Of a DNA stretch of 64,000 nt, positions 24,188 to 33,877 are shown piece after piece; position 1 is the first letter of the stretch, and the number at the start of each line of letters is the position of its first letter. Origin of the DNA: Vreelandella hamiltonii (lineage in GTDB: Bacteria; Pseudomonadota; Gammaproteobacteria; Pseudomonadales; Halomonadaceae); contig NZ_BMXN01000016.1 in NCBI RefSeq assembly GCF_014651775.1, positions 779 to 64,778 on the forward strand, given 5' to 3'. The notes below the pieces were generated by a model. It saw nothing but the letters and a program-made list of their open reading frames with translations. It did not search any database and was not told the DNA's origin. The position numbers and the translations under genes were made by a program.

Positions 24188-24940
24188 CTAGGGGTTGCAG
24201 GACCGATCCAACGCGGCCACCAGCGCAGCCGGCGTTGCTCCCGACGCCACCTTGAGGTCACAAAAACCCAGTCTACCGGCCAGTGTAGCTAAACGGTGAC
24301 TGGAAACGATTAGCGGTTGGTTCAACGCAGCTGGACCACACCATTTTGCCAGATATTCAAGTAGTTCGCCGCTGGTGACGATTAACGCTCGGTAATGGCC
24401 GTTTGCCAGACACTGCTGCATGGCCGCCGAGGGCGGCTGGTATAGCCGACGATAGACGGCCAGCCGAGTGACGCAGGCGCCCCGCTCGGCCAGCGTATCC
24501 GCGAGCAGGGTACGGCCCCCTTCTCCAGCGACCAGCAGCACCCGCTGATGGTCCAGTCGGGCCAGCGAGGCCAGCGACAGGAGTGCTTCGCTGGTGTCTT
24601 CTCCTCGCTGAGGCGAGGGAACACGCACCCGTACGCCAAGCTGGTCATGCAGCGCGCTGGCAGTGCTGCGGCCGACGCTGTAGTAATCGATGCCAGTCGG
24701 CAACTGCGGCCAGTAGCGATCCAGCGCTTCACTCAAACAGTAAGCGGCAAAGGGGCTGACGACTACTATCTTATGGTACTGATCGATATCCAGCCAGATT
24801 TGACGCTGCGCGGCATCTTCCGCCAGTGCTTCCAGACGCATGACGTCCAGGGGCAGTACCTCCCACCCCTGCTCGCCCAGCGCCTGGGCCAGGGCGTCGC
24901 CGCGGTCACCGGGGCGACAAATCAGCACCGGTAGCGTCAT
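24188..24940 (-). CDS. hemD: uroporphyrinogen-III synthase
   Basis: A 250-residue enzyme that closes hydroxymethylbilane to uroporphyrinogen III. The family is poorly conserved, but the N-terminal [32 protein letters not shown], the [15 protein letters not shown] segment, YYSVGRSTA and the late [13 protein letters not shown] follow the bilobed pattern. Its ATG overlaps the hemC stop by four bases, and hemC makes its substrate, so assignment is firm. Confidence 0.92.
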   Translation of the reverse strand: MTLPVLICRPGDRGDALAQALGEQGWEVLPLDVMRLEALAEDAAQRQIWLDIDQYHKIVVVSPFAAYCLSEALDRYWPQLPTGIDYYSVGRSTASALHDQLGVRVRVPSPQRGEDTSEALLSLASLARLDHQRVLLVAGEGGRTLLADTLAERGACVTRLAVYRRLYQPPSAAMQQCLANGHYRALIVTSGELLEYLAKWCGPAALNQPLIVSSHRLATLAGRLGFCDLKVASGATPAALVAALDRSCNP

Positions 24941-25881
24941 ACGTCGCTGCCGTATACCTCGGCCAGGATGTCACCAGCCCCTTGGTCCAGCAGCTCCTCG
25001 GCGATACGAATGCCCAGTGCCTCCGGTTCGTGGATGGAGCCTCGCCCCTCGGCGCGCAGTACTTCGGTGCCCTCCGGGTTGCCCACCAGGCCACGTAGCC
25101 AGAGCGTGTCATTGGCCTTGTCCAGTACGGCATGGCCCGCGATGGGCACTTGGCAGCCACCTTCCAGGCGGGTATTCATGGCGCGCTCGGCGCGCACGCG
25201 GGTGGCAGTGTCCGGATCGTCCAGCGGAGCCAGGAGCGCGATCAGGTCGGGGTCGTGCAGGCGGCATTCGATGCCCAGCGCCCCCTGGCCGCAGGCAGGC
25301 AAGCATACTTCCGGCGGCAGCGCTTGGGCGATCCGGGCGTCCAGCCCCAGGCGCTGCAAACCTGAGGTCGCCAGGATGATGGCCTCGAACTCGCCGTCGT
25401 CCAGCTTGGCCAGCCGGGTCTGCACGTTACCGCGCAGGTTGAGAATCTGCAGGTCGGGGCGCGCTTCACGAAGCTGCAGGCCCCGGCGCAGGCTGGCGGT
25501 ACCAATGCGAGCGCCTTCCGGCAGCGCTTCGACGCTGGCGTAATGGTTCGAAACAAAAGCGTCGGTCGGGTCGGCACCTTCAAGAATGACCGACAGCCCC
25601 AGCCCCTCAGGGAAGTGCATCGGCACGTCCTTCATGGAGTGCACGGCGATATCGGCGCGGCCATCCAGCATGGCATCCTCGAGTTCCTTGACGAACAGCC
25701 CTTTGCCGCCAATCTTGGAAAGCGGTGTGTCGAGGATCTTGTCGCCCTTGGTGGACAGCGGAACAAGCTCGACCTCCAGGCCTTCGTGGGCCGCCATGAG
25801 GCGGTCGCGAACATACTCGGCTTGCCACATGGCCAACTGGCTTTTTCGCGTGGCAATGCGCAATTTCGTGATGGGTAACAC
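24937..25881 (-). CDS. hemC: porphobilinogen deaminase (hydroxymethylbilane synthase)
   Basis: A 314-residue enzyme that joins four porphobilinogens into hydroxymethylbilane. It opens [18 protein letters not shown], has [15 protein letters not shown] and the HSMKDVP catalytic Asp loop, then [12 protein letters not shown], and [15 protein letters not shown] carrying the Cys that binds the dipyrromethane cofactor. First gene of hemCDXY. Upstream on the minus strand are TTTACT and TATGAT separated by 16 bases, with a Fur-like box over the -10, so iron control is plausible. Confidence 0.97.
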   Translation of the reverse strand: MLPITKLRIATRKSQLAMWQAEYVRDRLMAAHEGLEVELVPLSTKGDKILDTPLSKIGGKGLFVKELEDAMLDGRADIAVHSMKDVPMHFPEGLGLSVILEGADPTDAFVSNHYASVEALPEGARIGTASLRRGLQLREARPDLQILNLRGNVQTRLAKLDDGEFEAIILATSGLQRLGLDARIAQALPPEVCLPACGQGALGIECRLHDPDLIALLAPLDDPDTATRVRAERAMNTRLEGGCQVPIAGHAVLDKANDTLWLRGLVGNPEGTEVLRAEGRGSIHEPEALGIRIAEELLDQGAGDILAEVYGSDV

Positions 25882-25920
25882 GTTATTCTCCCTTTGCCGC
25901 TGACACGGCGCGTCGAACTG

Positions 25921-25935
25921 TGATAATTCTCATCA
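25921..25935. promoter_or_regulatory. Fur-like box at the hemC promoter
   Basis: TGATAATTCTCATCA matches the 7-1-7 Fur consensus TGATAAT-N-ATTATCA at 12 of 14 positions, with a perfect first half. It overlaps the predicted hemC -10 and start site and is also upstream of the divergent LOV gene. Confidence 0.6.
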
Positions 25936-25959
25936 TAAAGCACCCGGCCACACAGTAAA
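25932..25959 (-). promoter_or_regulatory. sigma-70 promoter for hemCDXY
   Basis: Minus strand: -35 TTTACT (25959-25954), 16-base spacer, -10 TATGAT (25937-25932), about 50 bases before the hemC ATG. Confidence 0.6.
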
Positions 25960-26016
25960 AATAACCGGTCCATTTAAGACCCGCGCGCGATGCGCCCAAC
26001 CCTGCCAGGAATCCTA

Positions 26017-28461
26017 ATGTCAGTCGATGAACCGCAAGGCAAGCTAGACCAGTTCTTCCTGCTTTCCCAGGACTTGTTCTGCTGCATCGACTTTGCGGGC
26101 AAGCTGCTCAGCGTCAACCCGCGCTTCGAGACCTTGCTGGGGTATGACGCTGCCGCGCTACTGGGCAGGCCCTGTGGTGTCGTAGTGGAGCCCCGAGACC
26201 ACCCGGCCATCGAAGATGCCCTGGCGCGGCTATGTCGTGGCGAGAAGATCGAGGCGTTTGCGGTCTGCGCATTGACCGCCGATGGTCGTCGCGTATGGAT
26301 CGAGGTGACCGCCTCTACCGGTGACCAGGTGATCTATGTGATTGCGCGAGATATCACCCAGCGCAAGGCGGTAGAGAAGCAGCTGCGGCGCAATCAGCGC
26401 CTATTCAGGATTGCTGGGGAAACGGCCCATATCGGCGGTTGGTACATGGACATTGCCGCTGGGGTGCCGATCTGGTCAGAAGAGGTGTGTCGCCTCCACG
26501 GCATGCCCGTGGGCTATCAGCCGACCCTGGTCGAAGCCCTGGGTTTTTACGAGGCGCGTTCCCAGGAGCGCATCCGGGCGGCGTTTACGGCTTGCTGCGA
26601 ACAGGGCGTGAGCTTCGACGAAGAGCTCGAGATCGTCACCCAACACCATCAGCGCCGCTGGGTCAGGGTGATTGGGCGCGCCGTGCGCGATGAGCTGGGG
26701 CAGATCATCCAGGTGCAGGGGTCCACTCAGGACATTACCCAGCGCAAGGCCACCGAGCGTCAACTGACCCTGCTGGAGCGCAGTGTGGAGTCCAGCACCA
26801 ACGGCGTGGTGATCGTCGATGCGCAGCAGCCGGACCTGCCGATGGTCTACGTGAATGCCGCCTTCGAGCGCATCACCGGTTACTCCAGGGATGCGGCCCT
26901 GGGGCGCAACTGTCGCTTCCTGCAGGGCGAAGAGACGGACTCGACAACGCTGGCGCTGTTACGCAAGGGCATTCAGGCACAGCGGGACGTGCACGTGGTG
27001 ATCCGCAACTATCGCCGCAACGGCGCGCCATTCTGGAACGATCTGTACATTTCCCCCGTGCGTGACGACGACGGCGTGGTGACTCATTTCATCGGCGCTC
27101 AGAACGACATTACCGCTCAGCGTGAATATCAGGCCCAGTTGAGCCACAACGCCAATCACGACGCGCTGACGGGGCTGCCCAACCGGCTGCTGCTGGATCA
27201 GCGGCTGGCCCAAGGGTGCCTGCTGGCCAAACGCTACCACCGTTACCTGGCCGTGCTGTTCATCGACCTCGATGACTTCAAGCCCATCAACGATACCCTG
27301 GGCCACGAAGTGGGCGACTTCATGCTCCTGGAGGTGGCCAAGCGCCTGGAGGAGGAGCTGCGGCCCTGGGATACCGTGGCGCGTTTTGGCGGCGACGAAT
27401 TCATCGTGCTGTTGCCGGACCTTGCCCATGAGCACGATGTGCTGCAGGTGGTCGAGCGGCTGCTGGCCCGAGTATCGGCTCCTTATTGGTATCGCGGCAG
27501 CGAGCTGCGCATGACCGCCAGCATCGGTATTGCCACCGACGACGGCACCATCAAGGAGCCGCGTCAGCTGGTGCAGCAGGCGGATCTGGCCATGTACAAG
27601 GCGAAGCGACGGGGACGCAACACCTTCCAGTGGTACACTGACGAGCTGAACCGCAAGGTGACCGAGCGCGTCAACCTGCGTCATGCCTTGCAGCAAGCCA
27701 TCGAGCAGCACCAGTTCGAACTCCATTACCAGCCGCAAATCGATCACCGTGGGCGAGTGGCGGGGGTCGAAGCGCTGATTCGCTGGCATCACCCGGTGCG
27801 CGGCAATATCCCGCCTACCCAGTTCATCAGCCTGGCCGAAGACACGGGCCAGATCATTCCGATCAGCGAGTGGGTGCTGGCCACCGCATGCCGCGATGCG
27901 CTGGAACTCAATGCGCTGAACGACACCCCAATCACCGTGGCCATCAACGTCTCGCCCATGCAGTTTCAGCGCCCGGGTTTTCTCACCTCGCTGGAGCAGG
28001 TGCTGGCCGACAGTGGTCTGGCACCCGCGCTGCTGGAGCTTGAGCTGACCGAAGGGGTGTTGATGGATAGCGCCGAAACCACCATCCAGGCATTGAGTGC
28101 CATTCGGCGGCTGGGCGTACACATTGCGCTGGATGATTTTGGCACCGGGTTCTCCAGCCTCAGCTACCTCAAACGCCTGCCTATCAACAAGCTGAAGGTG
28201 GATCGCTCCTTCGTACGCGACGTTGCCAACGATACTCGCGATGCCGCCATCGTCGAGGGGGTGGTGACCATGGCCGACAAGCTTGGCCTGGAAGTGCTGA
28301 TCGAGGGCGTGGAAACGGCCGAGCAGTTTGCCTACCTCCGCCAGCTCCAGTGCGACCATTTTCAGGGCTACTACTTCGCGCGCCCGATGAGCCTGACGGC
28401 GCTGAAAGACTTCCTGCGCACGCCCTTGGCCTCCCTGGATGCCCCTGCCGAACGGCCGTGA
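26017..28461 (+). CDS. blue-light (LOV) sensing GGDEF-EAL protein
   Basis: An 814-residue soluble protein from the ATG at 26017, which has CAGGAA upstream. PAS domains cover about residues 15-120 and 130-245. A third, about 260-370, is a full LOV domain: GRNCRFLQ with the flavin-adduct Cys at about 299, RNYRRNGAPFWNDLYISPV, and the signal-transmitting Gln in FIGAQNDIT. The GGDEF domain has an intact FGGDEF (about 457-462) preceded by an RPWD inhibitory site five residues upstream. The EAL domain has GVEALIRW, the loop DDFGTGFSSLSYL and LKVDRSFV. It should make or destroy cyclic di-GMP under light or redox control. Divergent from hemC. Confidence 0.93.
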   Translation: MSVDEPQGKLDQFFLLSQDLFCCIDFAGKLLSVNPRFETLLGYDAAALLGRPCGVVVEPRDHPAIEDALARLCRGEKIEAFAVCALTADGRRVWIEVTASTGDQVIYVIARDITQRKAVEKQLRRNQRLFRIAGETAHIGGWYMDIAAGVPIWSEEVCRLHGMPVGYQPTLVEALGFYEARSQERIRAAFTACCEQGVSFDEELEIVTQHHQRRWVRVIGRAVRDELGQIIQVQGSTQDITQRKATERQLTLLERSVESSTNGVVIVDAQQPDLPMVYVNAAFERITGYSRDAALGRNCRFLQGEETDSTTLALLRKGIQAQRDVHVVIRNYRRNGAPFWNDLYISPVRDDDGVVTHFIGAQNDITAQREYQAQLSHNANHDALTGLPNRLLLDQRLAQGCLLAKRYHRYLAVLFIDLDDFKPINDTLGHEVGDFMLLEVAKRLEEELRPWDTVARFGGDEFIVLLPDLAHEHDVLQVVERLLARVSAPYWYRGSELRMTASIGIATDDGTIKEPRQLVQQADLAMYKAKRRGRNTFQWYTDELNRKVTERVNLRHALQQAIEQHQFELHYQPQIDHRGRVAGVEALIRWHHPVRGNIPPTQFISLAEDTGQIIPISEWVLATACRDALELNALNDTPITVAINVSPMQFQRPGFLTSLEQVLADSGLAPALLELELTEGVLMDSAETTIQALSAIRRLGVHIALDDFGTGFSSLSYLKRLPINKLKVDRSFVRDVANDTRDAAIVEGVVTMADKLGLEVLIEGVETAEQFAYLRQLQCDHFQGYYFARPMSLTALKDFLRTPLASLDAPAERP

Positions 28462-28470
28462 AGGTGAGGG

Positions 28471-28518
28471 CTGCCGAGCACACTGAGCAGAGTGCTAAAA
28501 CGGCGTGCCGCTCGGCAG
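28471..28518. repeat. nested inverted repeat between LOV gene and argH
   Basis: CTGCCGAGC pairs with GCTCGGCAG 30 bases on, and AGCAC / GTGCT pair inside. It may terminate the LOV gene transcript; the argH promoter must lie just after it. Confidence 0.5.
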
Positions 28519-28580
28519 GGTGACTCTGGTACACTTTCCGGTAACGACTCCTTTAGTTTTGTCAGCAGGATATATCACCG

Positions 28581-29984
28581 ATGAGCCAAGCTACGAATCA
28601 GTCCTGGGGCGGCCGCTTCAGCGAGCCTACCGATGCCTTTGTCGCACGCTTCACCGCGTCTGTGAATTTCGACCAGCGCTTGGCGCGCCAGGATATCCAG
28701 GGCTCGATTGCCCACGCCACCATGCTGGCGCGGGTGGGGGTACTCACCGAGGACGAGCGTGACGCCATCATCAATGGCCTGACCGAGATTCAGGGCGAGA
28801 TCGAGCGCGGCGAGTTCCAGTGGTCGGTGCCGTTGGAAGACGTGCACATGAACATCGAAGCGCGGCTGACCGACAAGATCGGCATCACCGGCAAGAAACT
28901 GCACACTGGCCGTTCGCGCAACGACCAGGTGGCCACCGATATTCGCCTGTTCATGCGTGATGAAATCGATATGATCGAGGCCGAACTGACACGGCTGCGC
29001 GATGGCATGATCACGCTGGCCGAACGGGAAGCCGATACCATCATGCCCGGCTTCACCCACCTGCAGACGGCACAGCCGGTCACTTTCGGCCACCACCTGC
29101 TGGCCTGGCAGGAAATGCTGGCCCGCGATCACGAGCGCCTGCTGGATTGCCGCAAGCGGGTCAACGTGATGCCGCTGGGTTCGGCAGCGCTGGCGGGCAC
29201 CACGTACCCCATCGATCGCCACGTGACCGCCGAGCTGCTGGGCTTCGAGCGCCCATCGGAAAACTCGCTGGATGCCGTGTCGGATCGCGACTTTGCCATC
29301 GAATTCACCAGCTTCGCCAGTATCCTGCTGATGCACCTCTCGCGCATGAGCGAAGAGCTGGTGCTGTGGACCAGCGCGCAGTTCAATTTCATCGATCTGC
29401 CTGACCGCTTCTGCACCGGCTCCTCGATCATGCCGCAGAAGAAAAACCCCGACGTGCCCGAGCTGGTGCGTGGCAAGACGGGCCGCGTGTATGGCCACCT
29501 GATGGCGCTGTTGACGCTGATGAAGTCCCAGCCGCTGGCCTACAACAAGGATAACCAGGAAGACAAGGAGCCGCTGTTCGATGCCGTCGATACCGTGCGC
29601 GACTGCCTGAAAGCCTTTGCCGACATGGTGCCCGCCATCGAGCCGAAGAAAGACAGCATGTACGAGGCGGCGCGGCGTGGATTCTCGACCGCTACCGACC
29701 TGGCCGACTACCTGGTACGCAAGGGCGTGGCTTTCCGTGATGCTCACGAAATCGTCGGCCTCTCCGTGGCCTACGGCCTGAAGAGCAAGAAAGACCTCTC
29801 GGAAATGACGCTGGAAGAGCTGCAGCAGTTCTCCGCGATCATCGAGCAGGACGTTTTCGAGGTGCTGACACTGGAGGGCTCGGTGGCGGCGCGTAATCAC
29901 ATTGGTGGCACGGCACCGGACCAGGTGCGTGCAGCTGCCAGCCGTGCCCGTGACGCGCTGAAAGCGCTCCAGGGTGCCTCATGA
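28581..29984 (+). CDS. argH: argininosuccinate lyase
   Basis: A 467-residue fumarase/aspartase superfamily enzyme releasing arginine and fumarate from argininosuccinate. It opens [13 protein letters not shown], contains [10 protein letters not shown] and [13 protein letters not shown], and the mobile catalytic loop [15 protein letters not shown] with its Ser near residue 280. First gene of a seven-gene block; its TGA overlaps the ATG of lptM. The length is standard. Confidence 0.97.
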   Translation: MSQATNQSWGGRFSEPTDAFVARFTASVNFDQRLARQDIQGSIAHATMLARVGVLTEDERDAIINGLTEIQGEIERGEFQWSVPLEDVHMNIEARLTDKIGITGKKLHTGRSRNDQVATDIRLFMRDEIDMIEAELTRLRDGMITLAEREADTIMPGFTHLQTAQPVTFGHHLLAWQEMLARDHERLLDCRKRVNVMPLGSAALAGTTYPIDRHVTAELLGFERPSENSLDAVSDRDFAIEFTSFASILLMHLSRMSEELVLWTSAQFNFIDLPDRFCTGSSIMPQKKNPDVPELVRGKTGRVYGHLMALLTLMKSQPLAYNKDNQEDKEPLFDAVDTVRDCLKAFADMVPAIEPKKDSMYEAARRGFSTATDLADYLVRKGVAFRDAHEIVGLSVAYGLKSKKDLSEMTLEELQQFSAIIEQDVFEVLTLEGSVAARNHIGGTAPDQVRAAASRARDALKALQGAS

Positions 29985-30109
29985 TGCGCGCTGCCAGTGC
30001 CTTGGGCGCGCTGCTGCTGGTGGCGCTGCTGCTGGTGGGCTGCGGCCAGAAAGGGCCGCTCTACTTGCCTGACGATACATCCGATTCGGCCGCCGAGCAG
30101 GAGGGGTAA
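29981..30109 (+). CDS. lptM: LPS-transport lipoprotein LptM (YifL type)
   Basis: A 42-residue lipoprotein. After [20 protein letters not shown] comes the lipobox Cys in [10 protein letters not shown], the hallmark of LptM/YifL, followed by an acidic tail. LptM helps LptD fold and form correct disulfides in the outer membrane. Its ATG overlaps the argH stop (ATGA) and its TAA overlaps the lysA ATG (TAATG), so it is translationally coupled on both sides. The argH-lptM-lysA order is common in gammaproteobacteria. Confidence 0.93.
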   Translation: MMRAASALGALLLVALLLVGCGQKGPLYLPDDTSDSAAEQEG

Positions 30110-31380
30110 TGGATCACTTTAACTATCGCGATGGCGTGCTCTATGCCGAAGACGTCCCGCTGACGACGCTGGCCGCCGAGCTGGGCACGCCCTGTTACGT
30201 CTACTCCAAAGCCACCCTGGAGCGTCACTTCCGGGCCTACACCGAAGCGCTGGGCGGCCATCCGCACCTGATCTGCTATGCGGTGAAAGCCAATTCCAAC
30301 CTGGCGGTCCTGGGCCTGCTGGCACGTCTGGGTGCCGGGTTCGATATCGTCTCGGTGGGTGAGCTGGAGCGGGTGCTCAAGGCGGGAGGCGACCCCGCCA
30401 AGGTGGTGTTCTCCGGCGTGGCCAAGCAGCCCCATGAAATGGCTCGGGCCCTTGAAGTCGGGATCAAGTGCTTCAACGTCGAGTCGCGCCCGGAGCTGGA
30501 GCGCCTGAACGCCGTGGCGGGTGAGCTGGGGAAAATCGCCCCGGTCTCGCTGCGCGTCAATCCGGATGTCGATGCGGGTACCCACCCGTACATCTCTACC
30601 GGCTTGAAGGACAACAAGTTCGGCATTCCCGTCGATGATGCGCTGGACGTGTATCAACTGGCTGCCAGCCTGCCCCATTTGCGCGTGACCGGCCTGGATT
30701 GCCACATCGGCTCACAGCTGACCGAAACCGCCCCGTTCCTGGATGCCCTGGAGCGCCTGCTGCTGCTGATGGAGCGCCTGCGTGAGCAGGGTATCGAGAT
30801 CGACCACCTGGACCTGGGAGGTGGCCTGGGCGTGCCTTACCGCGACGAGAAGCCGCCCCAGCCCTTCGACTACGCCAGCCAGCTGCTGGCGCGCCTCTCC
30901 CGCTGGGAAGGCGGCGAGACCCTGACGCTGCTGTTCGAGCCGGGCCGCTCCATTGCGGCCAACGCGGGCCTCATGCTCACTCGGGTGGAGTTCCTGAAGC
31001 CTGGTGAAACCAAGAACTTTGCCATCGTCGATGCGGCCATGAACGACCTGATTCGCCCGGCGCTGTATCAGGCGTGGCAGGCCATCGTGCCGGTGGATAC
31101 CCGCACGCCCCGTGAGCCGGCTACCTACGACGTGGTCGGCCCGGTGTGTGAAACCGGCGACTTCCTGGGCAAGGAGCGGGAGCTGGCGATTGCCGAAGGC
31201 GACCTGCTGGCGGTGCGCTCTGCGGGCGCTTACGGTTTCGTGATGGCCTCGAACTACAACAGCCGCCCACGCCCGCCGGAAGTGATGGTGGACGGTGACC
31301 GCTACCACGTGGTGCGTGCGCGGGAAAGTCTGGAAAGCCTGTGGGCGGGCGAAGCGCTGCTGCCGGAAGGGGCGCGCTGA
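30109..31380 (+). CDS. lysA: diaminopimelate decarboxylase
   Basis: A 423-residue PLP enzyme making lysine from meso-diaminopimelate. The PLP Lys is in [13 protein letters not shown] near residue 60; HIGSQ, the glycine-rich loop LGGGLGVPY and the closing active-site motif [11 protein letters not shown] with its Cys are all present. It is followed by dapF, which makes its substrate, with stop and start overlapping (TGATG). Confidence 0.97.
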   Translation: MDHFNYRDGVLYAEDVPLTTLAAELGTPCYVYSKATLERHFRAYTEALGGHPHLICYAVKANSNLAVLGLLARLGAGFDIVSVGELERVLKAGGDPAKVVFSGVAKQPHEMARALEVGIKCFNVESRPELERLNAVAGELGKIAPVSLRVNPDVDAGTHPYISTGLKDNKFGIPVDDALDVYQLAASLPHLRVTGLDCHIGSQLTETAPFLDALERLLLLMERLREQGIEIDHLDLGGGLGVPYRDEKPPQPFDYASQLLARLSRWEGGETLTLLFEPGRSIAANAGLMLTRVEFLKPGETKNFAIVDAAMNDLIRPALYQAWQAIVPVDTRTPREPATYDVVGPVCETGDFLGKERELAIAEGDLLAVRSAGAYGFVMASNYNSRPRPPEVMVDGDRYHVVRARESLESLWAGEALLPEGAR

Positions 31381-32213
31381 TGCTGCTGCACTTCACCAAG
31401 ATGCACGGGCTGGGCAACGACTTCATGGTGATCGATCTGGTCACCCAGCGTGCCCGCCTGCGCGACGAGCAGATCCGCCAGTTGGCGGATCGGCGCTTTG
31501 GTATCGGTTTTGATCAACTGCTGATCGTCGAACCCCCGCGCGACCCGGACATGGACTTTCGTTATCGTATCTACAACGCCGACGGTAGCGAGGTGGAAAA
31601 CTGCGGTAACGGAGCGCGCTGCTTTGCCCGCTTCGTGCGTGACCAGCGCCTGACCCACAAGCACGAAATTCACGTGGAGACCGCTGGCGGCCCGCTGGTA
31701 CTCAACGTCCAGCACGATGGCATGGTGCGGGTGGACATGGGCGCGCCGCGCTTCAATCCGGCCACGCTGCCCTTCGAAGCCACCGGCGACCAGCCTCTTC
31801 ACGAAGTGGAGGTAGGCGGTGAAACGCTCTCCCTAGGAGTGGTTTCCATGGGGAACCCCCATGCCGTGCTCCAGGTCGAGGATGTCGAGCGTGCGCCCGT
31901 CGAACGGCTGGGTCCGCTGCTGGAGTCGCATCCTCGCTTTCCCAAGCGCGTCAACGTGGGCTTCATGCAGGTCGTGTCGCCCAACGAGATTCGCCTGCGG
32001 GTCTTCGAGCGAGGCAGCGGTGAAACGCTGGCCTGCGGGACCGGGGCCTGTGCGGCGGTGGCCAGTGGCATTCGTCAGGGGCTGCTGAAGAGCCCGGTCA
32101 AGGTCTCCCTGCCGGGTGGCCAGCTGAGTATCGAGTGGCCTGGCCCAGAAGCCTCGCTGGTCATGGTGGGGCCCGCTACCCGAGTGTTCGACGGTCGGGT
32201 ATCACTCAACTGA
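31380..32213 (+). CDS. dapF: diaminopimelate epimerase
   Basis: A 277-residue cofactor-free epimerase converting L,L- to meso-diaminopimelate. Both catalytic Cys are visible, in [13 protein letters not shown] (near residue 75) and [13 protein letters not shown] (near 220). I used the ATG overlapping the lysA stop, giving [19 protein letters not shown], the canonical start; a frame open 13 codons earlier lies inside lysA. Confidence 0.97.
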   Translation: MLLHFTKMHGLGNDFMVIDLVTQRARLRDEQIRQLADRRFGIGFDQLLIVEPPRDPDMDFRYRIYNADGSEVENCGNGARCFARFVRDQRLTHKHEIHVETAGGPLVLNVQHDGMVRVDMGAPRFNPATLPFEATGDQPLHEVEVGGETLSLGVVSMGNPHAVLQVEDVERAPVERLGPLLESHPRFPKRVNVGFMQVVSPNEIRLRVFERGSGETLACGTGACAAVASGIRQGLLKSPVKVSLPGGQLSIEWPGPEASLVMVGPATRVFDGRVSLN

Positions 32214-32229
32214 TTCGAGGAGAACGGCG

Positions 32230-32958
32230 ATGTCTCAAGCCCCTGAGCCGCGTAAAACGCTGGACCCGGACCAGGTCGCGTTCTGGCTGGCCCGCCATCC
32301 CGATTTTTTCATCGGTCGTGAGGGGCTGCTGCAACAGCTGAAAGTCCCGCACCCGCATATCGAGGGAGCGGTGTCGCTGCTCGAACGGCTGGTCATCGAC
32401 CTGCGCCAGCGGGCCGAAACGGCGGAGGGCCGCCTGGAGCACCTGCTGGAAACCGCCCGCCATAACGAGGCCCAGTACCGCCGCCTGCGCGAAACGCTGC
32501 TCAGCCTGGTAGAAGCAGAAGACCGCGATGCCTTGGCGCAAGCGCTGGCGACCCAATTGAGCGAGCGTTTCCAGACGCCCGCCATGGCGCTGTGGTGCCC
32601 GGCCTCCTTGAGTGACGCAGAGCCCGCGCCGCCGCAAGCGCCCCGGCATGTGCTGGACCAGCACGCCGGTGCCCGCCTGGCGGCGTTGCTGGATGGTCGC
32701 ACCAGCCGCTGCGCCAAGCTCAGCGTCAGCGACTGGAAGTGCCTGCTGCCCCATGCCAAGCCCCCGCGCAAGGCGGGCTCTTGTGCGATTACGCGGCTTT
32801 CCGCAGGCGAATCCCTGGGCTATCTGCTGCTCGCCAGCCCCGACCCCGAATGCTACCGCGCCAGCATGGATACGCTGTTTACCGAGTATCTGGGGGATAT
32901 CGTTGCTCGGCTGTTGCTGCGCCTGGGGCCGTTGGGTTCGGTACCCCATGGAGAGTGA
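32230..32958 (+). CDS. DUF484 family protein
   Basis: A 242-residue protein with the DUF484 opening DQVAFWLARHPDFFIGREGLLQQLKVPHP, followed by a coiled-coil-like stretch (about 45-85) and a GAF-like domain. The family always sits between dapF and xerC in gammaproteobacteria and its role is not established. AGGAG lies close before the ATG. Its 3' end overlaps xerC by 11 bases. Confidence 0.9.
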   Translation: MSQAPEPRKTLDPDQVAFWLARHPDFFIGREGLLQQLKVPHPHIEGAVSLLERLVIDLRQRAETAEGRLEHLLETARHNEAQYRRLRETLLSLVEAEDRDALAQALATQLSERFQTPAMALWCPASLSDAEPAPPQAPRHVLDQHAGARLAALLDGRTSRCAKLSVSDWKCLLPHAKPPRKAGSCAITRLSAGESLGYLLLASPDPECYRASMDTLFTEYLGDIVARLLLRLGPLGSVPHGE

Positions 32959-33862
32959 CTCTCCGCTGGCGCAGGCGATAGAGGGCTATCTGGCCCATCT
33001 GGCCAGCCATGCCAGCCCGGCGACGGTGGCTGCGTATCGGCAGGATCTGAACGCGTTCTGCCAGTTTGCCCTGCAGCGCGGCGTCACTCAGCCCCATGGC
33101 TGGGACACGGCGCTGGCGCGGGCCTTCCTGGGGGCCGAGCGCAGCCGTGGCCTGGCGCCCCGCAGCCTGGCGCGCCGCCGAGCGGCGCTCTCTCGGTTTG
33201 CCGATGCGCTGGTGGAGCGCCAGGTACGGGCAGACAACCCCGTGGCGCTGCTGCGCACTCCCAAGCAGCCCAGCCACTTGCCCCGGCCACTGGATGTCGA
33301 TGCGCTGGCTCGCTTTCTGGATACGCCCCACGATGGCACGCCGCTGGCGCTGCGGGATCAGGCCATGCTGGAACTGTTTTACTCCAGCGGGCTGCGTCTG
33401 GCCGAGCTGGCTGCGCTGGATGTCGCCCACTTGGCGGGCCACCACGTGCGGGTCATGGGCAAGGGCAGCAAGCCCCGTCAGGTGCCGGTGGGAGCCCGGG
33501 CTCGGCAGGCGCTGGAAGCCTGGTTGGGCTGCCGTGACGGGTTGGCTGCCAGTGAAGAGCAGGCACTGTTCGTCGGCCTGCGCGGGCGACGTCTAGGGCA
33601 TCGCGGCATCCAAAAGCGACTGGCCCAGCTGTCGGTACTGCGCGGCCTGCCAGAGCATCTTCACCCCCACCGTCTGCGCCACTCGTTTGCCAGCCATCTA
33701 CTGGAGTCCAGTCAGGATCTGCGGGCCGTACAGGAGCTGCTGGGGCATGCCAATCTATCGACTACCCAAGTCTACACGCGGCTGGACTGGCAGCATCTGG
33801 CCGAGAGCTACGATGCTGCCCACCCACGCGCCAAACGGCGTTCCCGCGAGAGTGAAAGTTGA
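32948..33862 (+). CDS. xerC: tyrosine recombinase XerC
   Basis: A 304-residue recombinase that resolves chromosome dimers at dif with XerD. Catalytic residues are all visible: Arg in SSGLRLAELAALD, the beta-hairpin Lys in GKGSKPRQVPV, His and Arg in HPHRLRHSFASHLL, His in LLGHANLSTTQ and nucleophile Tyr in VYTRLDW. The ATG at 32948 lies inside the DUF484 gene and gives MESDSPLAQ, the usual start. It is a resident housekeeping enzyme, not an integrase; no mobile element is nearby. Confidence 0.95.
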   Translation: MESDSPLAQAIEGYLAHLASHASPATVAAYRQDLNAFCQFALQRGVTQPHGWDTALARAFLGAERSRGLAPRSLARRRAALSRFADALVERQVRADNPVALLRTPKQPSHLPRPLDVDALARFLDTPHDGTPLALRDQAMLELFYSSGLRLAELAALDVAHLAGHHVRVMGKGSKPRQVPVGARARQALEAWLGCRDGLAASEEQALFVGLRGRRLGHRGIQKRLAQLSVLRGLPEHLHPHRLRHSFASHLLESSQDLRAVQELLGHANLSTTQVYTRLDWQHLAESYDAAHPRAKRRSRESES

Positions 33863-33877
33863 GGCGAGAATCGAAAC

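Noticed and set aside
26959-28359. 466-codon minus-strand frame within the GGDEF-EAL gene
   Set aside because: Shadow of a coding strand with intact catalytic motifs.
28575-29900. 441-codon minus-strand frame over argH
   Set aside because: Covers nearly the whole argH gene; no homologous features.
32948-33862. Tyrosine recombinase as evidence for a mobile element
   Set aside because: Sequence and dapF-DUF484-xerC synteny identify the housekeeping XerC; no att sites or phage genes surround it.
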